From positions 55,914,949-55,978,948 of the forward strand of contig NC_030383.2 in NCBI RefSeq assembly GCF_001625215.2: a stretch of DNA of 64,000 nt, in the 5' to 3' direction. Shown here piece by piece: positions 24,552-37,294 of the stretch. Source of the DNA: Daucus carota subsp. sativus (Eukaryota > Streptophyta > Magnoliopsida > Apiales > Apiaceae). The notes below the pieces were generated by a model, which was not told the DNA's origin, ran no database searches, and worked only from the letters and a program-made list of their open reading frames with translations. Each line of letters begins with the position of its first letter. The first letter of the stretch is position 1. Position numbers and translations under genes: made by a program.

Positions 24552-24577
24552 AAAAGATTCGTTCGAACGAATCTTTT
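24552..24577. repeat. 26-bp perfect palindrome, copy 1 of 5
   Basis: The half-site AAAAGATTCGTTC is followed by its exact inverse complement. Further copies lie at 29992-30017, 52538-52563 (one base changed), 53741-53766 and 54584-54609. All sit in the same repeat module, next to the protease-like block. Confidence 0.9.
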
Positions 24578-24700
24578 ACTTTTACCGTCTTTTTGCGTGG
24601 TAATTAATATTCTTTCACTGTTGTTTACACTTGTTTCGGTCAACATCTTCGGCGTGAATTTCCATTTCCCTCATTTTCTCTAGCAGTTTCACCCTCCTCA

Positions 24701-25275
24701 AATTTAAGAGCTCGTTTAAGAGTCTCTTGGAGATGCTTTAAGACTCCTTAAAAACATAGTCTGATAAATTAGATTTCAAATTTTTTTCTTCTAAAGTTTA
24801 AATTTTTATAAAGAAAAATTGCAACGGTAAAAGTCAATAATGTTGCAAAAAATGTTGTTAGAAGTAAAAAAATAGCTACCCTTTTGTAATATTTTTTAAC
24901 AATGTTACATAAAACTGAAAAGTGTTGCACGCTTGATAATTTTTACAAAGGGTTGAAAATTTTGACGTCAATTGTAACACTTTTCTTAAACGTTACCGTA
25001 GTGTGCAATTTTTTTGTGACTTGGAACAAAAAATTAGGCGGACAACTTCTTTTTCAGTGGCAGGTACCAGCACAATTATTTCCAAAACAAACATCTCACT
25101 TCTAAAAACAAATATCTCACTTCCATTTGTTGTTTTAATATGAGTGCTCGATGTCGTGATATAGTCAAAAGCGATCAAATTGCTTAGCCTTTAATAGTAT
25201 ATTACCCGAAATATGAAACTATTTTTTTTAAAATCATTTTGTGATTAAAGAAACATATAGCCTTTTGGGTTTTTA
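24701..25275. other. AT-rich repeat-derived sequence, no gene seen
   Basis: Partly shared with 31160-31260 and 54740-54800 (ctcttggagatgct...ccttaaaaacatag). No coding content. Confidence 0.5.
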
Positions 25276-26996
25276 AACCAGAAGTTGATTCAATATTAGT
25301 AGCTATTATTAAGCAGCATGTGTATGTTTTATCAGTTAAATAAAAGGATTGGCATGTAGTAGTATGTGGCAGTTACTGACAGTTTATTTAGGAAGTTAAG
25401 AATAGGGTAGTTTCTTTGTCTAGTTAGTTATCTATTTCAATCTACATATTTATGTGCAATGCTGTGTATTCAGTTTGGTTAATGTGAGTTATCTATGTTC
25501 TTGGCCTTTTACCGTTGCACTCTTTCTTGTTCATAGTATCATATATTATATTCCTAGAAAAAGAAATATTAGGTTCAGTTTTAATCTATACGTAGACATC
25601 AGATTATCAGAACATGAAAGTTAAAACATAAGATATTTTCAAGACGACCCTAACACATTATACAAGTTTAGGTTAAATAACATGTACCATACCTCCTGAG
25701 GATTATACGGAAAAAATTGTAGCGGATCCATTGAGTAGAAGCAGATGTGCAGCGCTCTTGGATGGGCTCAACTAACCAACCGGCTCAGTGAACGAGTTAA
25801 GAAAACACTATCAACTCTATACTCAACAGTGGAAATGTAAGTAAATTTATAATTTATCAAAAATAAAATTATTTAACAGTTATGTTTTACAAAATCTCAA
25901 TAAATTATATTATTTAAACAAGTCAAATCGGATTCTTAAGAAAAATATTTTTTTTATATCAAGCAAAAAAAATTATATACTAGAAAACTCAAACTTATTA
26001 ATTTAAATTAAATTATATATAATAAATAAATAAGAATTTGTGTAATGTTATCGTAGTAGGTGGAATATGCATTCAGGTCTGCCCAGGTAGCATAGCACTT
26101 TTTTCTCTGGAGAATAAAAACAGGGACTATATTTCCGAAAATTGTCCACAATATCTTGTGTAGATAGAGTGAACTTGACTTCACATCCTAAACAGATGTG
26201 ATAGCCTAACACTGTGGCGGCAGTAATCGCCTAACAACAAGCTGAGAAAAATGAATGAGTTAAATATGTATATACAATTTTATATTAGATAATACATGTA
26301 TTATATTATAAATTTTGCTTAATTCACATTTTTTTTCCACGTGAAAGAACTTAGTGTTATATTATTGATTAATTAGAGTCTTATAATGAACAGTAATATC
26401 AAACAAATATTTACTTACCACATCGGCCTTGATGGAGTATGGGCTGTGATGTGATCATTGTTGGTTCTCTCCGAAGCCAATTGATTCCTGCCGAAAAACA
26501 TAGCATAAAGTTAGTAATAGATGTATCACAGTACAAGTTTGTGCGTAAAAGTAGATGTGTTCTTTTGTAATAATATCTTGTTAATTTGTTTAATACAAAA
26601 GTGGGGTTAGAAAAAGAATCAACAAAAATAAATTAAAAAGAGTGTTATTCATTCGCTACTATTATAAGCTTTAATGATTGCTATTTAAATCTCAATATTT
26701 ACTATAGAAAATAATCTGAATGAGTTTGCTATATAGCCAGACTTATAAATTCACAAACTATCAACTTTTTTTATTGAAACTGTACATACCAATTGATGAT
26801 ATGCACAAAATATCTTATTTAATCATTTTTATGCACTAATGATGGTTTTACCCTAAATGAAAATTTATATATACATGTGTGTTATCTTATCAGTTTTTTG
26901 AAAACATTTAGAATTTTAAGTAGAGTACTTATTATTAAGATAATATATATACAGTGAGTTTTGAGGAGACGTTTTATGCTTTCAATAACCACACTA

Positions 26997-27223
26997 CTAC
27001 CTCTGTCCCTTTTTTACTTGTCACTTTGATTTTTTGCACGTAACGTAAAAAACATAATTCCGCTTATTATTTTTAAAATTTTCTTTTTGTGAATAAAAAT
27101 ATAAATTATAAACTTTAATTCAGAAAAAGAAAGTTTTAAAAATAATAAGTAGAAGTAAGCTCTTTAATCACCTTAAGTTACGTGCAAAAGGTCAAAGTGA
27201 CAAGTAAAAAGGGACGGATGTAG
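26997..27223. mobile_element. Stowaway-like MITE, tandem unit 1
   Basis: Terminal inverted repeats CTACCTCTGTCCC and GGGACGGATGTAG extend inward through acttgtcac/gtgacaagt, with TA on each side. About 227 bp, non-coding. Confidence 0.85.
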
Positions 27224-28957
27224 TATTTCTCAACAAGTTGCTGTTAAGCAGCATGTGTATGTTTTATCAGTTAAATAAAAGGATTGGCATGTAGTATTAT
27301 GTGGCAGTTACTGGCAGTTTATTTAGGAAGTTAAGAATATGGTAGTTTCTTTGTCTAGTTAGTTATCTATTTCAGTCTGCATATTTATGTGCAATGCTGT
27401 GTATTCAGTTTAGTTAATGTGAGTTATCTATGTTCTTGTGTCTCTCATATTCTGAAAGTTTAGCCTTTTACCGTTGCACTCTTTCTTGTTCATAGTATCA
27501 TATATTATATTCCTAGAAAAAGAAATATTAGGTTCAGTTTTAATCTATACGTAGACATCATATTATCAGAACATGAAAGTTGAAACATAAGATATTTTCA
27601 AGACGACCCTTACACATTATACAAGTTTAGGTTAAATAACATGTACTATACCTCCCGAGGATTATACGGAAAAAATTGTAGCCGATCCATTGAGTAGAAG
27701 CAGATGTGCAGCGCTCTTGGATGGACTCAACTAACCAACCGGCTCAGTGAACGAGTTAAGAGAACACTATCAACTCTATACTCAACAGTGGAAGTGTAAG
27801 TAAATTTATAATTTATCAAAAATAAAATTATTTAACAGTTATGTTTTACAAAATCTCAATAAATTATATTATTTAAACAAGTCAAATCGGATTCTTAAGA
27901 AAAATATTTTTTTTATATCAAGCAAAAAAAATTATATACTAGAAAACTCAAACTTATTAATTTAAATTAAATTATATATAATAAATAAATAAGAATTTGT
28001 GTAATGTTATCGTAGTAGGTGGAATATGCATTCAGGTCTGCCCAGGTAGCATAGCACTTTTTTCTCTGGAGAATAAAAACAGGGACTATATTTCCGAAAA
28101 TTGTCCACAATATCTTGTGTAGATAGAGTGAACTTGACTTCACATCCTAAACAGATGTGATAGCCTAACACTGTGGCGGCAGTAATCGCCTAACAACAAG
28201 CTGAGAAAAATGAATGAGTTAAATATGTATATACAATTTTATATTAGATAATACATGTATTATATTATAAATTTTGCTTAATTCGCATTTTTTTTCCACG
28301 TGAAAGAACTTAGTGTTATATTATTGATTAATTAGAGTCTTATAATGAACAGTAATATCAAACAAATATTTACTTACCACATCGGCCTTGATGGAGTATG
28401 GGCTGTGATGTGATCATTGTTGGTTCTCTCCGAAGCCAATTGATTCCTGCCGAAAAAAATAGCATAAAGTTAGTAATAGATGTATCACAGTACAAGTTTG
28501 TGCGTAAAAGTAGATGTGTTCTTTTGTAATAATATCTTGTTAATTTGTTTAATACAAAAGTGGGGTTAGAAAAAGAATCAACAAAAATAAATTAAAAAGA
28601 GTGTTATTCATTCGCTACTATTATAAGCTTTAATGATTGCTATTTAAATCTCAATATTTACTATAGAAAATAATCTGAATGAGTTTGCTATATAGCCAGA
28701 CTTATAAATTCACAAACTATCAACTTTTTTTATTGAAACTGTACATACCAATTGATGATATGCACAAAATATCTTATTTAATCATTTTTATGCAGTAATG
28801 ATGGTTTTACCCTAAATGAAAATTTATATATACATGTGTGTTATCTTATCAGTTTTTTGAAAACATTTAGAATTTTAAGTAGAGTACTTATTATTAAGAT
28901 AATATATATATACAGTGAGTTTTGAGAAGACGTTTTATGCTTTCAATAACCACACTA

Positions 28958-29184
28958 CTACCTCTGTCCCTTTTTTACTTGTCATTTTGACTTTTTGCAC
29001 GTAACGTAAAAAACATAATTCCGCTTATTATTTTTAAAATTTTCTTCTTGTGAATAAAAATATAAATTATAAACATTAATTCAGAAAAAGAAAGTTTTAA
29101 AAATAATAAGTAGAAGTATGCTCTTTAATCACCTTAAGTTACGTGCAAAAGGTCAAAGTGACAAGTAAAAAGGGACGGATGTAG
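28958..29184. mobile_element. Stowaway-like MITE, tandem unit 2
   Basis: The same element as at 26997-27223, at the equivalent place in the second tandem unit, so it was present before the duplication. Confidence 0.85.
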
Positions 29185-29991
29185 TATTTCTCAACAAGTT
29201 GCTGTTGGATAGTTGATTCAAATATTAGTAGCTATTATTAAGCAGCATGTGTATGTTGTGGTAGTATGTGACAGTTTATTTAGGAAGTTAAGAATAGGGT
29301 AGTTTCTTTGTCTAGTTAGTTATCTATTTCAATCTGCATATTTATGTGCAATGCTGTGTATTCAGTTTAGTTAATGTGAGTTATCTATGTTCTTGTGTCT
29401 CTCATATTCTGAAAGTTTAGCCTTTTACCGTTGCACTCTTTCTTGTTCATAGTATCATATATTATATTTCTAAAAAAAGAAATATTAGGTTCAGTTTGAA
29501 TCTATACGTAGACATCAGATTATCAGAACATGAAAGTTGAAACATAAGATATTTTCAAGACGACCCTGACACATTATACAAGTTTAGGTTAAATAACATG
29601 TACCATACCTCGCTAGGATTATACGGAAAAAATTGTAGCGGATCCATTGAGTAGAAGCAGATGTGCAGCGCTCTTGGATGGGCTCAACTAACCAATCGGC
29701 TCAGTGAACGAGTTAAGAGAACACTATCAACTCTATACTCAACAGTGGAAGTGTAAGTAAATTTATAATTTATCAAAAATAAAATTATTTAACAGTTATG
29801 TTTTACAAAATCTCAATAAATTATATTATTTAAACAAGTCAAATCGGATTCTTAAGAAAAATATTTTTTTATATCAAGCAAAAAAAATTATATACTAGAA
29901 AACTCAAACTTATTAATTTAAGTTAAATTATATATAATAAATAAATAAGAATTTTTGTAATGTAGCATAGCATTTTTTTCTCTGGAGGATG

Positions 29992-30017
29992 AAAAGATTC
30001 GTTCGAACGAATCTTTT
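29992..30017. repeat. 26-bp palindrome, copy 2 of 5
   Basis: Same palindrome as 24552-24577, at the junction where the third tandem unit gives way to another module. Confidence 0.9.
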
Positions 30018-30328
30018 ACTTTTACAATCTTTTTGCGTGGTAATTAATATTCTTTCACTGTTGTTTACACTTGTTTCGGTCAACATCTTCGGCGTGAATT
30101 TCCATTTCCCTTATTCTCTCTAGCAGTTTCACCATGCTGAGCCTTTTCGCTAAAAATGGAGATGGAATCTGAACTACGAATAAAGTAATAAAAATCGTGA
30201 TCAAAGACATGTGACAATACTCGTCAAGAGTGAAAAAAATTCCTACTTATGCCATTGGAGGTAGTTTACTAAATCAGTTTATTTTTTTTCCCGAATATAA
30301 TTTAATAATTTAATATTTTAATATTTAT

Positions 30329-31935
30329 GAAAAAGAGTTTGAACAATAAATTATAAAATTATATTATATATATATTTTGAAATGTGTGTCTTGCAATAAA
30401 ATAAATATAATGAAATACTACTCCTCTGTCCCCCTAGATTCTTGGGGGACGAGACTCCTTAAAAACATAGTGTGATAAATTAGATTTTAATTTTTTTTTT
30501 TCTAAAGTTTAAAATTTTGTAAAGGAAAAAAATCTTAAGAATAAGTAATGGAAGTATATTTTATAAGTATCTTGAAATGCGTGTCAAGCAGTTGAAAAAA
30601 TTTGTAAAGAAATGAGAGCGACGAAAGAGTAAAAGAGATAAATAAAGGATTTATTTGTAAGTAATCCGAAATGTACACTTGCCTCCCGATCATTTCTTAA
30701 AGAATGATTTACATAAATTAGTGGAAAAGAGGAAGAAAAGTGCGCGAAGTGCTAGGATCCAATGATTTTTAATGTATAAAAGGGAGATAATGCATTAAAA
30801 TAGTGTGCAAAAGGAAGAAAAATGAGAAAGTGGTGGGATCCATTGGCTATTTCTGATAAGTTTTGAAATGTAAAGAATTGAATGGGACATCCAAAAAAAA
30901 AAGTTTAAAAAAATGACGGGATATACTAACTCTTGAAATGTAAAGAATTGGATGGGATATCCTAAAAAAAAAGTTTAAAAAATGACTGGGATATACTCAC
31001 TCAGTTCTCCTCAATGTAAACATTGAGTTTACATTGAGGGGGGCATGAAGACCAAGAAAAAACTTAATTTATTAGATAAAAGTAGGAAAAGTAAGTAAAG
31101 TGGTGGGACCGGTCAATGATTAATGTATAAAGTAAATATAAAGTTGAGATAGTGGGTGAAGAGCTCATTTAAGAGTCTCTTGGAGATGCTCTAAGACTCC
31201 TTAAAAACATAGTCTGATAAATTAGATTTCAAATTTTTTTCTTCTAAAGTTTAAATTTTTATAAAGAAAAAAAAATCTTAAGAATAAGTAATGAAAGTAT
31301 ATTTTATAAGTATCTTGAAATGCGTGTCAAGCAGTTGAAAAAAATTGTAAAGAAATGAGAGCGACGAAAGAGTAAAAGTGATAAATAAAAGATTTATTTG
31401 TAAGTAATCTGAAATGTACACATCCGTCCCGATCATTTCTTAAAGAATGATTTACATAAATTAGTGGAAAAGAGGAAGAAAAGTGCGCGAAGTGCTAGGA
31501 TCCAATGATTTTTAATGTATAAAAGGGAGATAATGCATAAAAATAGTGTGGAAAAGGAAGAAAAATGAGAAAGTGGTGGGATTCATTGGCTATTTCTGAT
31601 AAGTTTTGAAATGTAAAGAATTGGATGAGATATCCCAAAAAAAAGTTTACACGGGGATATACTCCCTCAGTTCCCCTCAATGTAAACATTGAGTTTACAT
31701 TGAGAGGGGACACGAAGACCAAGAAAAAAATGTAATTTATTAGATAAAAGTAGTAAAAGTAAGTAAAGTGGTGGGACTGATCAATGATTAATGTATAAAG
31801 TAAATATAAAGTTGAGATAGTGGGTGAAGTAGATGATGTGATTGAATTTTTATATAATAAAATGTTATTATTTTTGGTATGTAAAAAAATGAGAGGGACC
31901 GTCCAAAAAAAAATGTAAAAGAATGAGAGGGACAA
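30329..31935. repeat. AT-rich repeat module, copies 2 and 3
   Basis: 30329-31165 repeats 22801-24300 without the MULE-type MITE. 31165-31935 is a further partial copy. Both keep the agtgcgcgaagtgctagga and gtaaacattgagtttacatt words, the second a short palindrome. No genes. Confidence 0.85.
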
Positions 31936-31989
31936 GAGCAGTACATGTTGTAATGTTAGGGCATGGAATAGTGAGTAGTAATTAATTGT

Positions 31990-32183
31990 TCGGTTTTTCT
32001 AGTGTGTGCCCGTGGGCACACACTAAGCACAAAAATTCATAAGTTTGAGTGATTTTGATTGGCTCTCATTTCTCTATAATGGTGGACCCTCCTGTAGATT
32101 CATCAACCACACCGATTAAAATTCACCAAACTTATAAAATTTGGTGCTCAGCATGCGCTCATGGGCACACACTAGACAAACCC
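31990..32183. mobile_element. MITE with GTGTGTGCCC inverted ends (8-bp duplication)
   Basis: The left end TCTAGTGTGTGCCC is inverted at the right end as GGGCACACACTAGA. TTAATTGT flanks both sides (31982-31989 and 32184-32191), an 8-bp target duplication as in hAT-like elements. About 194 bp, non-coding. Relatives lie at 57515-57663 and, decayed, near 37295-37436. Confidence 0.85.
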
Positions 32184-32756
32184 TTAATTGTATTATTGGG
32201 CTGCTGGATGATAGGATAGGGAAATTTCACATTCAAGGATGGTCATTACTATTTACTCACCCTAAAAGCATTGCATGTTTTTGTTGAGGAAACACAGCTA
32301 AAAGTAACTGCGTACACTTCCACACCAAAACATTTTCTGCCTATCCTGCAGAACACCATAGCACTTTTTTCATGGGCTTCTCCAGCACATGTAGGCAAAA
32401 GTTGTGTTTGGACTCATGCATGTCTCACATGCATCTCCTTCAAACAAACCGGAACAAGTAGGCTACGTGGTCTCATACTTGCACCGACACGTGTTCACTT
32501 AACTGATAAAAAACTTGTAATTGGATTATCGAACTCAAAAACTTTTCAATCAGCTCATTTTACTTTTAAAATTTTTTATTTAATTCACTTGTCGTTACAC
32601 TCCGTTAAAAATTGAACGGAAAGTTGACTTAATTTTCCAAATTGACTTAAATAAATCCATCGTGACATGTACAATCAGCCGAATCGGCGTTTGATCACTG
32701 AACTTACTAAAAACTCGCATTTGGTCATCAAACTCGCATTTCTTTCGCTATGGTCA
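32184..32756. other. Intergenic; decayed foldback-like repeat near 32490-32755
   Basis: Words such as gatcactgaactta and ggtcatcaaactc resemble the ends of the MULE-type MITE at 23184. No gene is supported. Confidence 0.4.
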
Positions 32757-32761
32757 CTAAT

Positions 32762-32918
32762 GAGTTGGTACTAGCAAATCTTCTGCACAAGTTTGATTGG
32801 GAACTGCCAAAGGGAACCAAGGGGGAAGATTTGGATATGACTGAGACCACTGGTTACTGGTATTGCAACTCATAAGAAAGAACCTCTTCTTGCAGTCGCA
32901 ACTCCATATTCTATCTGA
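32762..32918 (+). pseudogene. Cytochrome P450 (CYP71 clan) 3'-end fragment
   Basis: The plus strand reads LANLLHKFDWELPKGTK followed by EDLDMTETTG, the classic C-terminal region of CYP71-clan P450s. After a frameshift near 32862 it reads IATHKKEPLLAVATPYS and a stop. The heme-binding loop and everything upstream are absent. It is a remnant with no function expected. Confidence 0.8.
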
Positions 32919-33809
32919 TATCTGCTCAGTATATGTCAATTTGTTTAAAGTATTAGTGATCATTTCTGTCCATCTTTAACTTTGTTTGTCAATGATGATC
33001 TATGGTGTCGGCCACCAAAGAACAGAGCCGAGTTTGAACTACTCTAAAAATAAATTGAGACGAGACTAGCTTTCGGATCAAACATGTTCAGAATTGGCTC
33101 ATTATTAACATGAAAATTGTCATGATGAAACAAGGTGTGAAGTATATACTTGGATAATTTACAACCTAGGAGAAAAGATCACAAGTCAGATTCTAACCTA
33201 GAGCTCCATAAATGATGAAGATTTACTTGGAGAGGCAAAAGAACCATCGCAGTAACGATTTAACAAGCCACTACGATTTAACAAAATTGATTGGGGCAGC
33301 ACTTGCCATGAACTCATGCAAAATTACAACTCAACTAGAATATTACAAAAGTGATACAAGAAGGGTTGAATCAGAGGGATATATGTACATAAAAGCTTTC
33401 ATAAGTTGATAATCCACTAACCAGGATAGAAACCTAAGCACGTCTGAGGTGTCAATAAGGTGGCAACACTGAAGCCAGTTCTTTTCTTTCATGCACCTTT
33501 TAGAGGAATCCTCATACTCACTGAGATCTTATATCCTGGAGATAACGAGCAGCTTCTTGAGCCCCGATAAACAGGGCATCAGCGGCAATGAAAATTGCAA
33601 CCTGTGACAGAAACAATTAAGAATGAGAATGAATGACTGATCGAGGTAATACAGACTCAAGAAAAATGAGTCAATACATTTAGTGGAGCAGATAGAGATT
33701 ATTACCAAGCGAGCTGAGAAAACTAAACGGTAAGCCCAACCCTCCTTGGCAGCAGCTGCTCTTTGCTGGTCAGTCCAACTGTGATAATTATGGTTTGGTC
33801 AGATGTGCA

Positions 33810-33905
33810 GGGATAGCAGTTGTGGATGTCTGTCGCTAAAAACACATCAATATACAGCAATTGACTAATTGTGGATGTTTGTCGCTAAAAACACATCAAT
33901 ATACA
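33810..33905. repeat. Tandem duplication of about 60 bp
   Basis: tgtcgctaaaaacacatcaa recurs after about 60 bp, within an intron of the rhodanese pseudogene. Confidence 0.85.
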
Positions 33906-34490
33906 TTTCTATATGCCATAAGCTCATGCACACTTATAACAATGTGTATATACATATAGAAGTTTCACTAATAAGAATGTTATGTCAAAGAAGATGGAAG
34001 TTCAGCAACAGTTATAATTTCTTGCTTTTCTCTAAATAAGATATGTTTGTGTAGAAGCCACTATATTCCATGTGAGGCCCGTGTTGAATCGCAACGTGTA
34101 ATACTAGCAGTAGTATTGAACCCATAATCTTGACAATGTATCTGAAATAACAAAGAATCTACCTCTTTTCCATATGTGTGTATACATGTATATATGTACA
34201 CAAACAAAATGCAGTAAGCTATATATCCATGTAACATACCCAAGGAACTCTGGAAGTCCACCAATGCCCGCAAACTTGAATGGCTGTGGACCTTCGCTTT
34301 CAAGATCCTGCTTAAAATGAGATATGATTGATTTGGTATATTAATTTTACACGAAAAAGAAAGAGAATCAGGGAAGGCGACAGGATTTAGACAATCAGGA
34401 ATGTTTCTTTTGTCAAGTACCTCTTCTTCAGCAGCCTCTAGTCCCCCCTAAACCCAGAAAAGGTTTCTGTAACCAGCATTGTATATATCT

Positions 34491-36002
34491 TATCAATATT
34501 AAAAATTGAGGTTCAGAATGAAGCTTCTGCAGTGGAAAAAAGGTTTTGTGTGTATATCTTATCAATATTAAAAATGCGGTATTGAGTATCAATATTAAAA
34601 ATGCACCAAATTAACTTAACCACGTTCAAGTAAAATACAGTCAGTCAAGTTCGTAGCTCTTAAAATAGGTGATTTTATAAGAAATTCTAGAAATTAGCTG
34701 TGAGAGTGTTGAGCAGGAAACCTAATTATTGGAGTTCGCATATTAGTTGCAGTTTATGGATCAGGAAAAATAGGAGAAGACAGTATACAGTGATGATGAG
34801 CAGATGTATAAGGGATCTATGTTGTAAAATAAAGAAAGAACAAAAATAAAGGGATAATAAAAACGTAGAATCTAGTATATAGCTGTTAATATACTATATA
34901 CACATATATACACACACAAATGTATTCATATCTTGGATTAGGGTTCATATTAGAAATTGTGGAAAAAATGTTGAATGTCAATTGAGATGAAATCAAGTGG
35001 GAGTAGTAGCACAACGAGCTCAAGAGTGGGTTCGAAAGCATAATTTGCTTCCATATGCGGATTTGAGTGTCCAAATTGGGCCTCCCACAAACCAAATAGT
35101 GAACAGAGGAGGTACTAAGAACCCTAATCACCTTACTTGGAACCCTAAAGCCTTTTCTATCTCAAAGATATATGAATGTGTCGACCAAGTAAAGCGGATA
35201 TAACGTTTTAAAAGGCAATGTAGAGCATGCGATTTGTTTCTCTCTTTATTTTCATATTTTCCTTTGATTTCTATAAAACTCAGCAGATGAGGTGTAAAAA
35301 ACTGCGAAGTGTCAAAAAGATTCTAACGCCGTCATTATATTTTGAACGGTGGGGAATTATACTAAATTTTTTGAAACATTAAGCACCCGAAATGCAGGAT
35401 CTTTTGTTCAAGGACCTAGATAATAAAACCTGAATAGTCAGGACGTATCAATTTATTTCCCGTACAATTAATACTCTTCTAAGTTATCTCATCCCGAATT
35501 TGTTGAGTAGGGTTCTCGAAATTTTATCATTTCTTAATTGCAATTTTGATCAAAGTTGAACATCAACTTTATCAATGTGTACTACCACAATAACATATCT
35601 TGATTCCGGTAGATAAAGTTGTTGGATGAAAAACAAAAACACCTTTTTAGTTGTAGCCACCAAGTTCAAAGTTTTTCTAACATATGACTAAATCACATAA
35701 ATAAGGGAGTAACAGCCTACAACAAGCTAGAGTGAAAGCACAACATCGACGTACCATATAAGCCAAGTGACTAATTCTAAGTTTGACATGTGTAAACTGA
35801 GTTTTTATACATCACCAGTAAAGTAATTAAGCTGAAAGTTGTCTATAATCTCGATGTAATGATCAAGAAATGGTTTGAAAGCATAACTTCTCACAGTTTA
35901 TGGAATATGGATATTGCATTTACCAAATTCCAAACAAAGTTGAATAACTACAGTACTTTCAGTGTCAAGAACTTAATTCAGTCCATATAAAGGAAAGTTC
36001 AC
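34491..36002. other. Long intron-like gap in the rhodanese pseudogene
   Basis: About 1.5 kb separates two recognisable exons, in the place where the missing exon part (active-site helix) should lie. A short direct repeat (ttatcaatattaaaaat at about 34488 and 34560) sits beside the truncated exon. A plus-strand frame at 34997-35203 shows no recognisable family. Confidence 0.4.
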
Positions 36003-37294
36003 CTCAATCCTTTCTGGCATGCCAAAATAAGATCTTTATCCTTTGAGAACTTACTTTCAGCTTCTGATAAAACTGACTGTTGAGAAAATAAAAATTAGCA
36101 ACTGATATACTTTATATACATGATAAACAATTTAACTTTTACAGAACAAATTCACTTTTACAGAACAAATAGCACAACATACGTGTTATAAGATAATGTA
36201 GGCACGCCACTCCACCAACCTCCTACAAATATCAAATGCTCTTTATATTAAAAACATTAATATAAACTAAGCATTTATAGTGTTATACCATGTAATTCAA
36301 TTCCACATAAAGATACGATACTAAGATGCATCAAAATATATGACACATGAAGGCATCTGTTCCATGAATACCATAATATTTCTATAAGATCTATTTGGAT
36401 TTCCCAAATAAACCTGGTTAAAAGGGAAATGGAGATCTACATAAACAAAGCATGTATAAAAGTAACCAACACCATCAAGATAAAGTAGTACAGTACCCAT
36501 CATGAAATTTGTGACCTTCTTGGGCAAGGTTCCCACATTAAATGTACTCTCAACATCAAGGACTGGAATCCAAGCTGAGCCTTTAACCCAAGCCTTTTGA
36601 AAAGAAAGAGATATCATGGTAACTGGATAAGTAGTAGAACTGAGAGTAATTATCTAGCAGGGAGAAATAATTTACCAGAAGAAGAAGTCGACAAAGAAAA
36701 GTGGAAAATTCAAAACACAATAAACTAGTCTACAAAAAACAACTACAGCATTGTGAAAAAAAAAAACTACAGCATGTGACATCAAGTTTACAAAGAAAAT
36801 CATTATACACGTGACGACATACGAAACACAGTAAACATGTGACGATTGAAATCAGAGATAAGCAGTTAGATGTGGAAAGAGGAGCATGAAAAAATCAAAC
36901 CCGCCTTTATGTACACAAAATACAGATTAGAGAGCAAAAATATTTTTCTCGTCGAAGGAAAGCAACAACAAGTGGAATTAATGTGTATACCTTTTGATAT
37001 TTTGTAGCTGGACGAACATCAAGAAGCGTTGTGTTGGAAAGTTGAACTGCATAGCCAGCTTCCTTTCCTTTGGAGTAAGAGGCTTCACTTTCCCCTCCCT
37101 GACCTATAATTATGGAATTTAGTCATCGGAATGGAACACGTATATCTATATAGAACAACTCTCTCAATAACTTATCGAAGAACTCTCTCAATACCTTAAC
37201 ATGTTAAAAGGCCTTTATATGCATCTTATCCTTCTAAGTCGTAACACACCTCCTCACTCGTACAAGTAGACCACATACAATTCCAGTAGAATTA

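Larger units (their letters stand above)
22801..24700. repeat. AT-rich repeat module, copy 1
   Basis: Starting abruptly at 22801 (aaaaagagtttgaac) the sequence matches 30329 onward. It includes the short inverted pair tccccctaga / tcttggggga, a directly repeated block of about 66 bp (24010-24150, gaaatgtaaagaattg...actgggatatactcac) and Stowaway-like internal sequence (gtggtgggaccggtcaatga). A MULE-type MITE is inserted at 23184. Apart from the short protease-like piece near 24399, no gene is seen. Confidence 0.8.
25276..29965. repeat. 1.9-kb tandem repeat, about 2.4 copies
   Basis: Landmark aagcagcatgtgtatg occurs at 25311, 27246 and 29240, giving unit spacings of 1935 and 1994 bp. Copies 1 and 2 are complete and nearly identical; copy 3 stops near 29960. 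Each full unit carries a Stowaway-like element near its right end and minus-strand exon-like pieces. One begins MDPLQFFPYNP; another, with AG and GT borders, reads NQLASERTNNDHITAHTPS (near 26420-26490 and 28375-28450). A third leads into the protease-like block, which lacks its middle here. High identity implies recent duplication. Confidence 0.92.
33518..37103 (-). pseudogene. Rhodanese-like protein 11 (STR11-like) pseudogene
   Basis: Minus-strand exons 36991-37103, 36497-36593, 36183-36222, 36003-36076, 34421-34490, 34240-34317, 33706-33778 and 33518-33601 recall chloroplast rhodanese-domain protein STR11. Landmarks are VKPLTPKE, VTNFMMGGWWSGVPTLSYN, the active-site loop LACQKGLR with its Cys, FAGIGGLPEFLGWTDQQRAA, and a C-terminal membrane stretch IFIAADALFIGAQEAARYLQ. 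Lesions: a 5-bp duplication near 37060-37072 that shifts the frame; an apparent 1-bp loss in a T run near 36070; the exon after the active-site loop lacks its first part; TGG GTT TAG GGG (stop at 34448-34450) replaces an expected Gln; and no transit-peptide exons are found upstream. Introns are kept, so it arose from genomic DNA, not mRNA. Confidence 0.85.

Noticed and set aside
24640..24710. Exon-like minus-strand stretch reading KLLEKMREMEIHAEDVD
   Set aside because: Open and repeated near 30090 and 54690, but too short to assign and with no clear splice borders.
34997..35203. Plus-strand frame reading EWVRKHNLLPYADL as a gene piece
   Set aside because: Looks protein-like, but I cannot match it to any family and it sits in a pseudogene gap without splice or start support.
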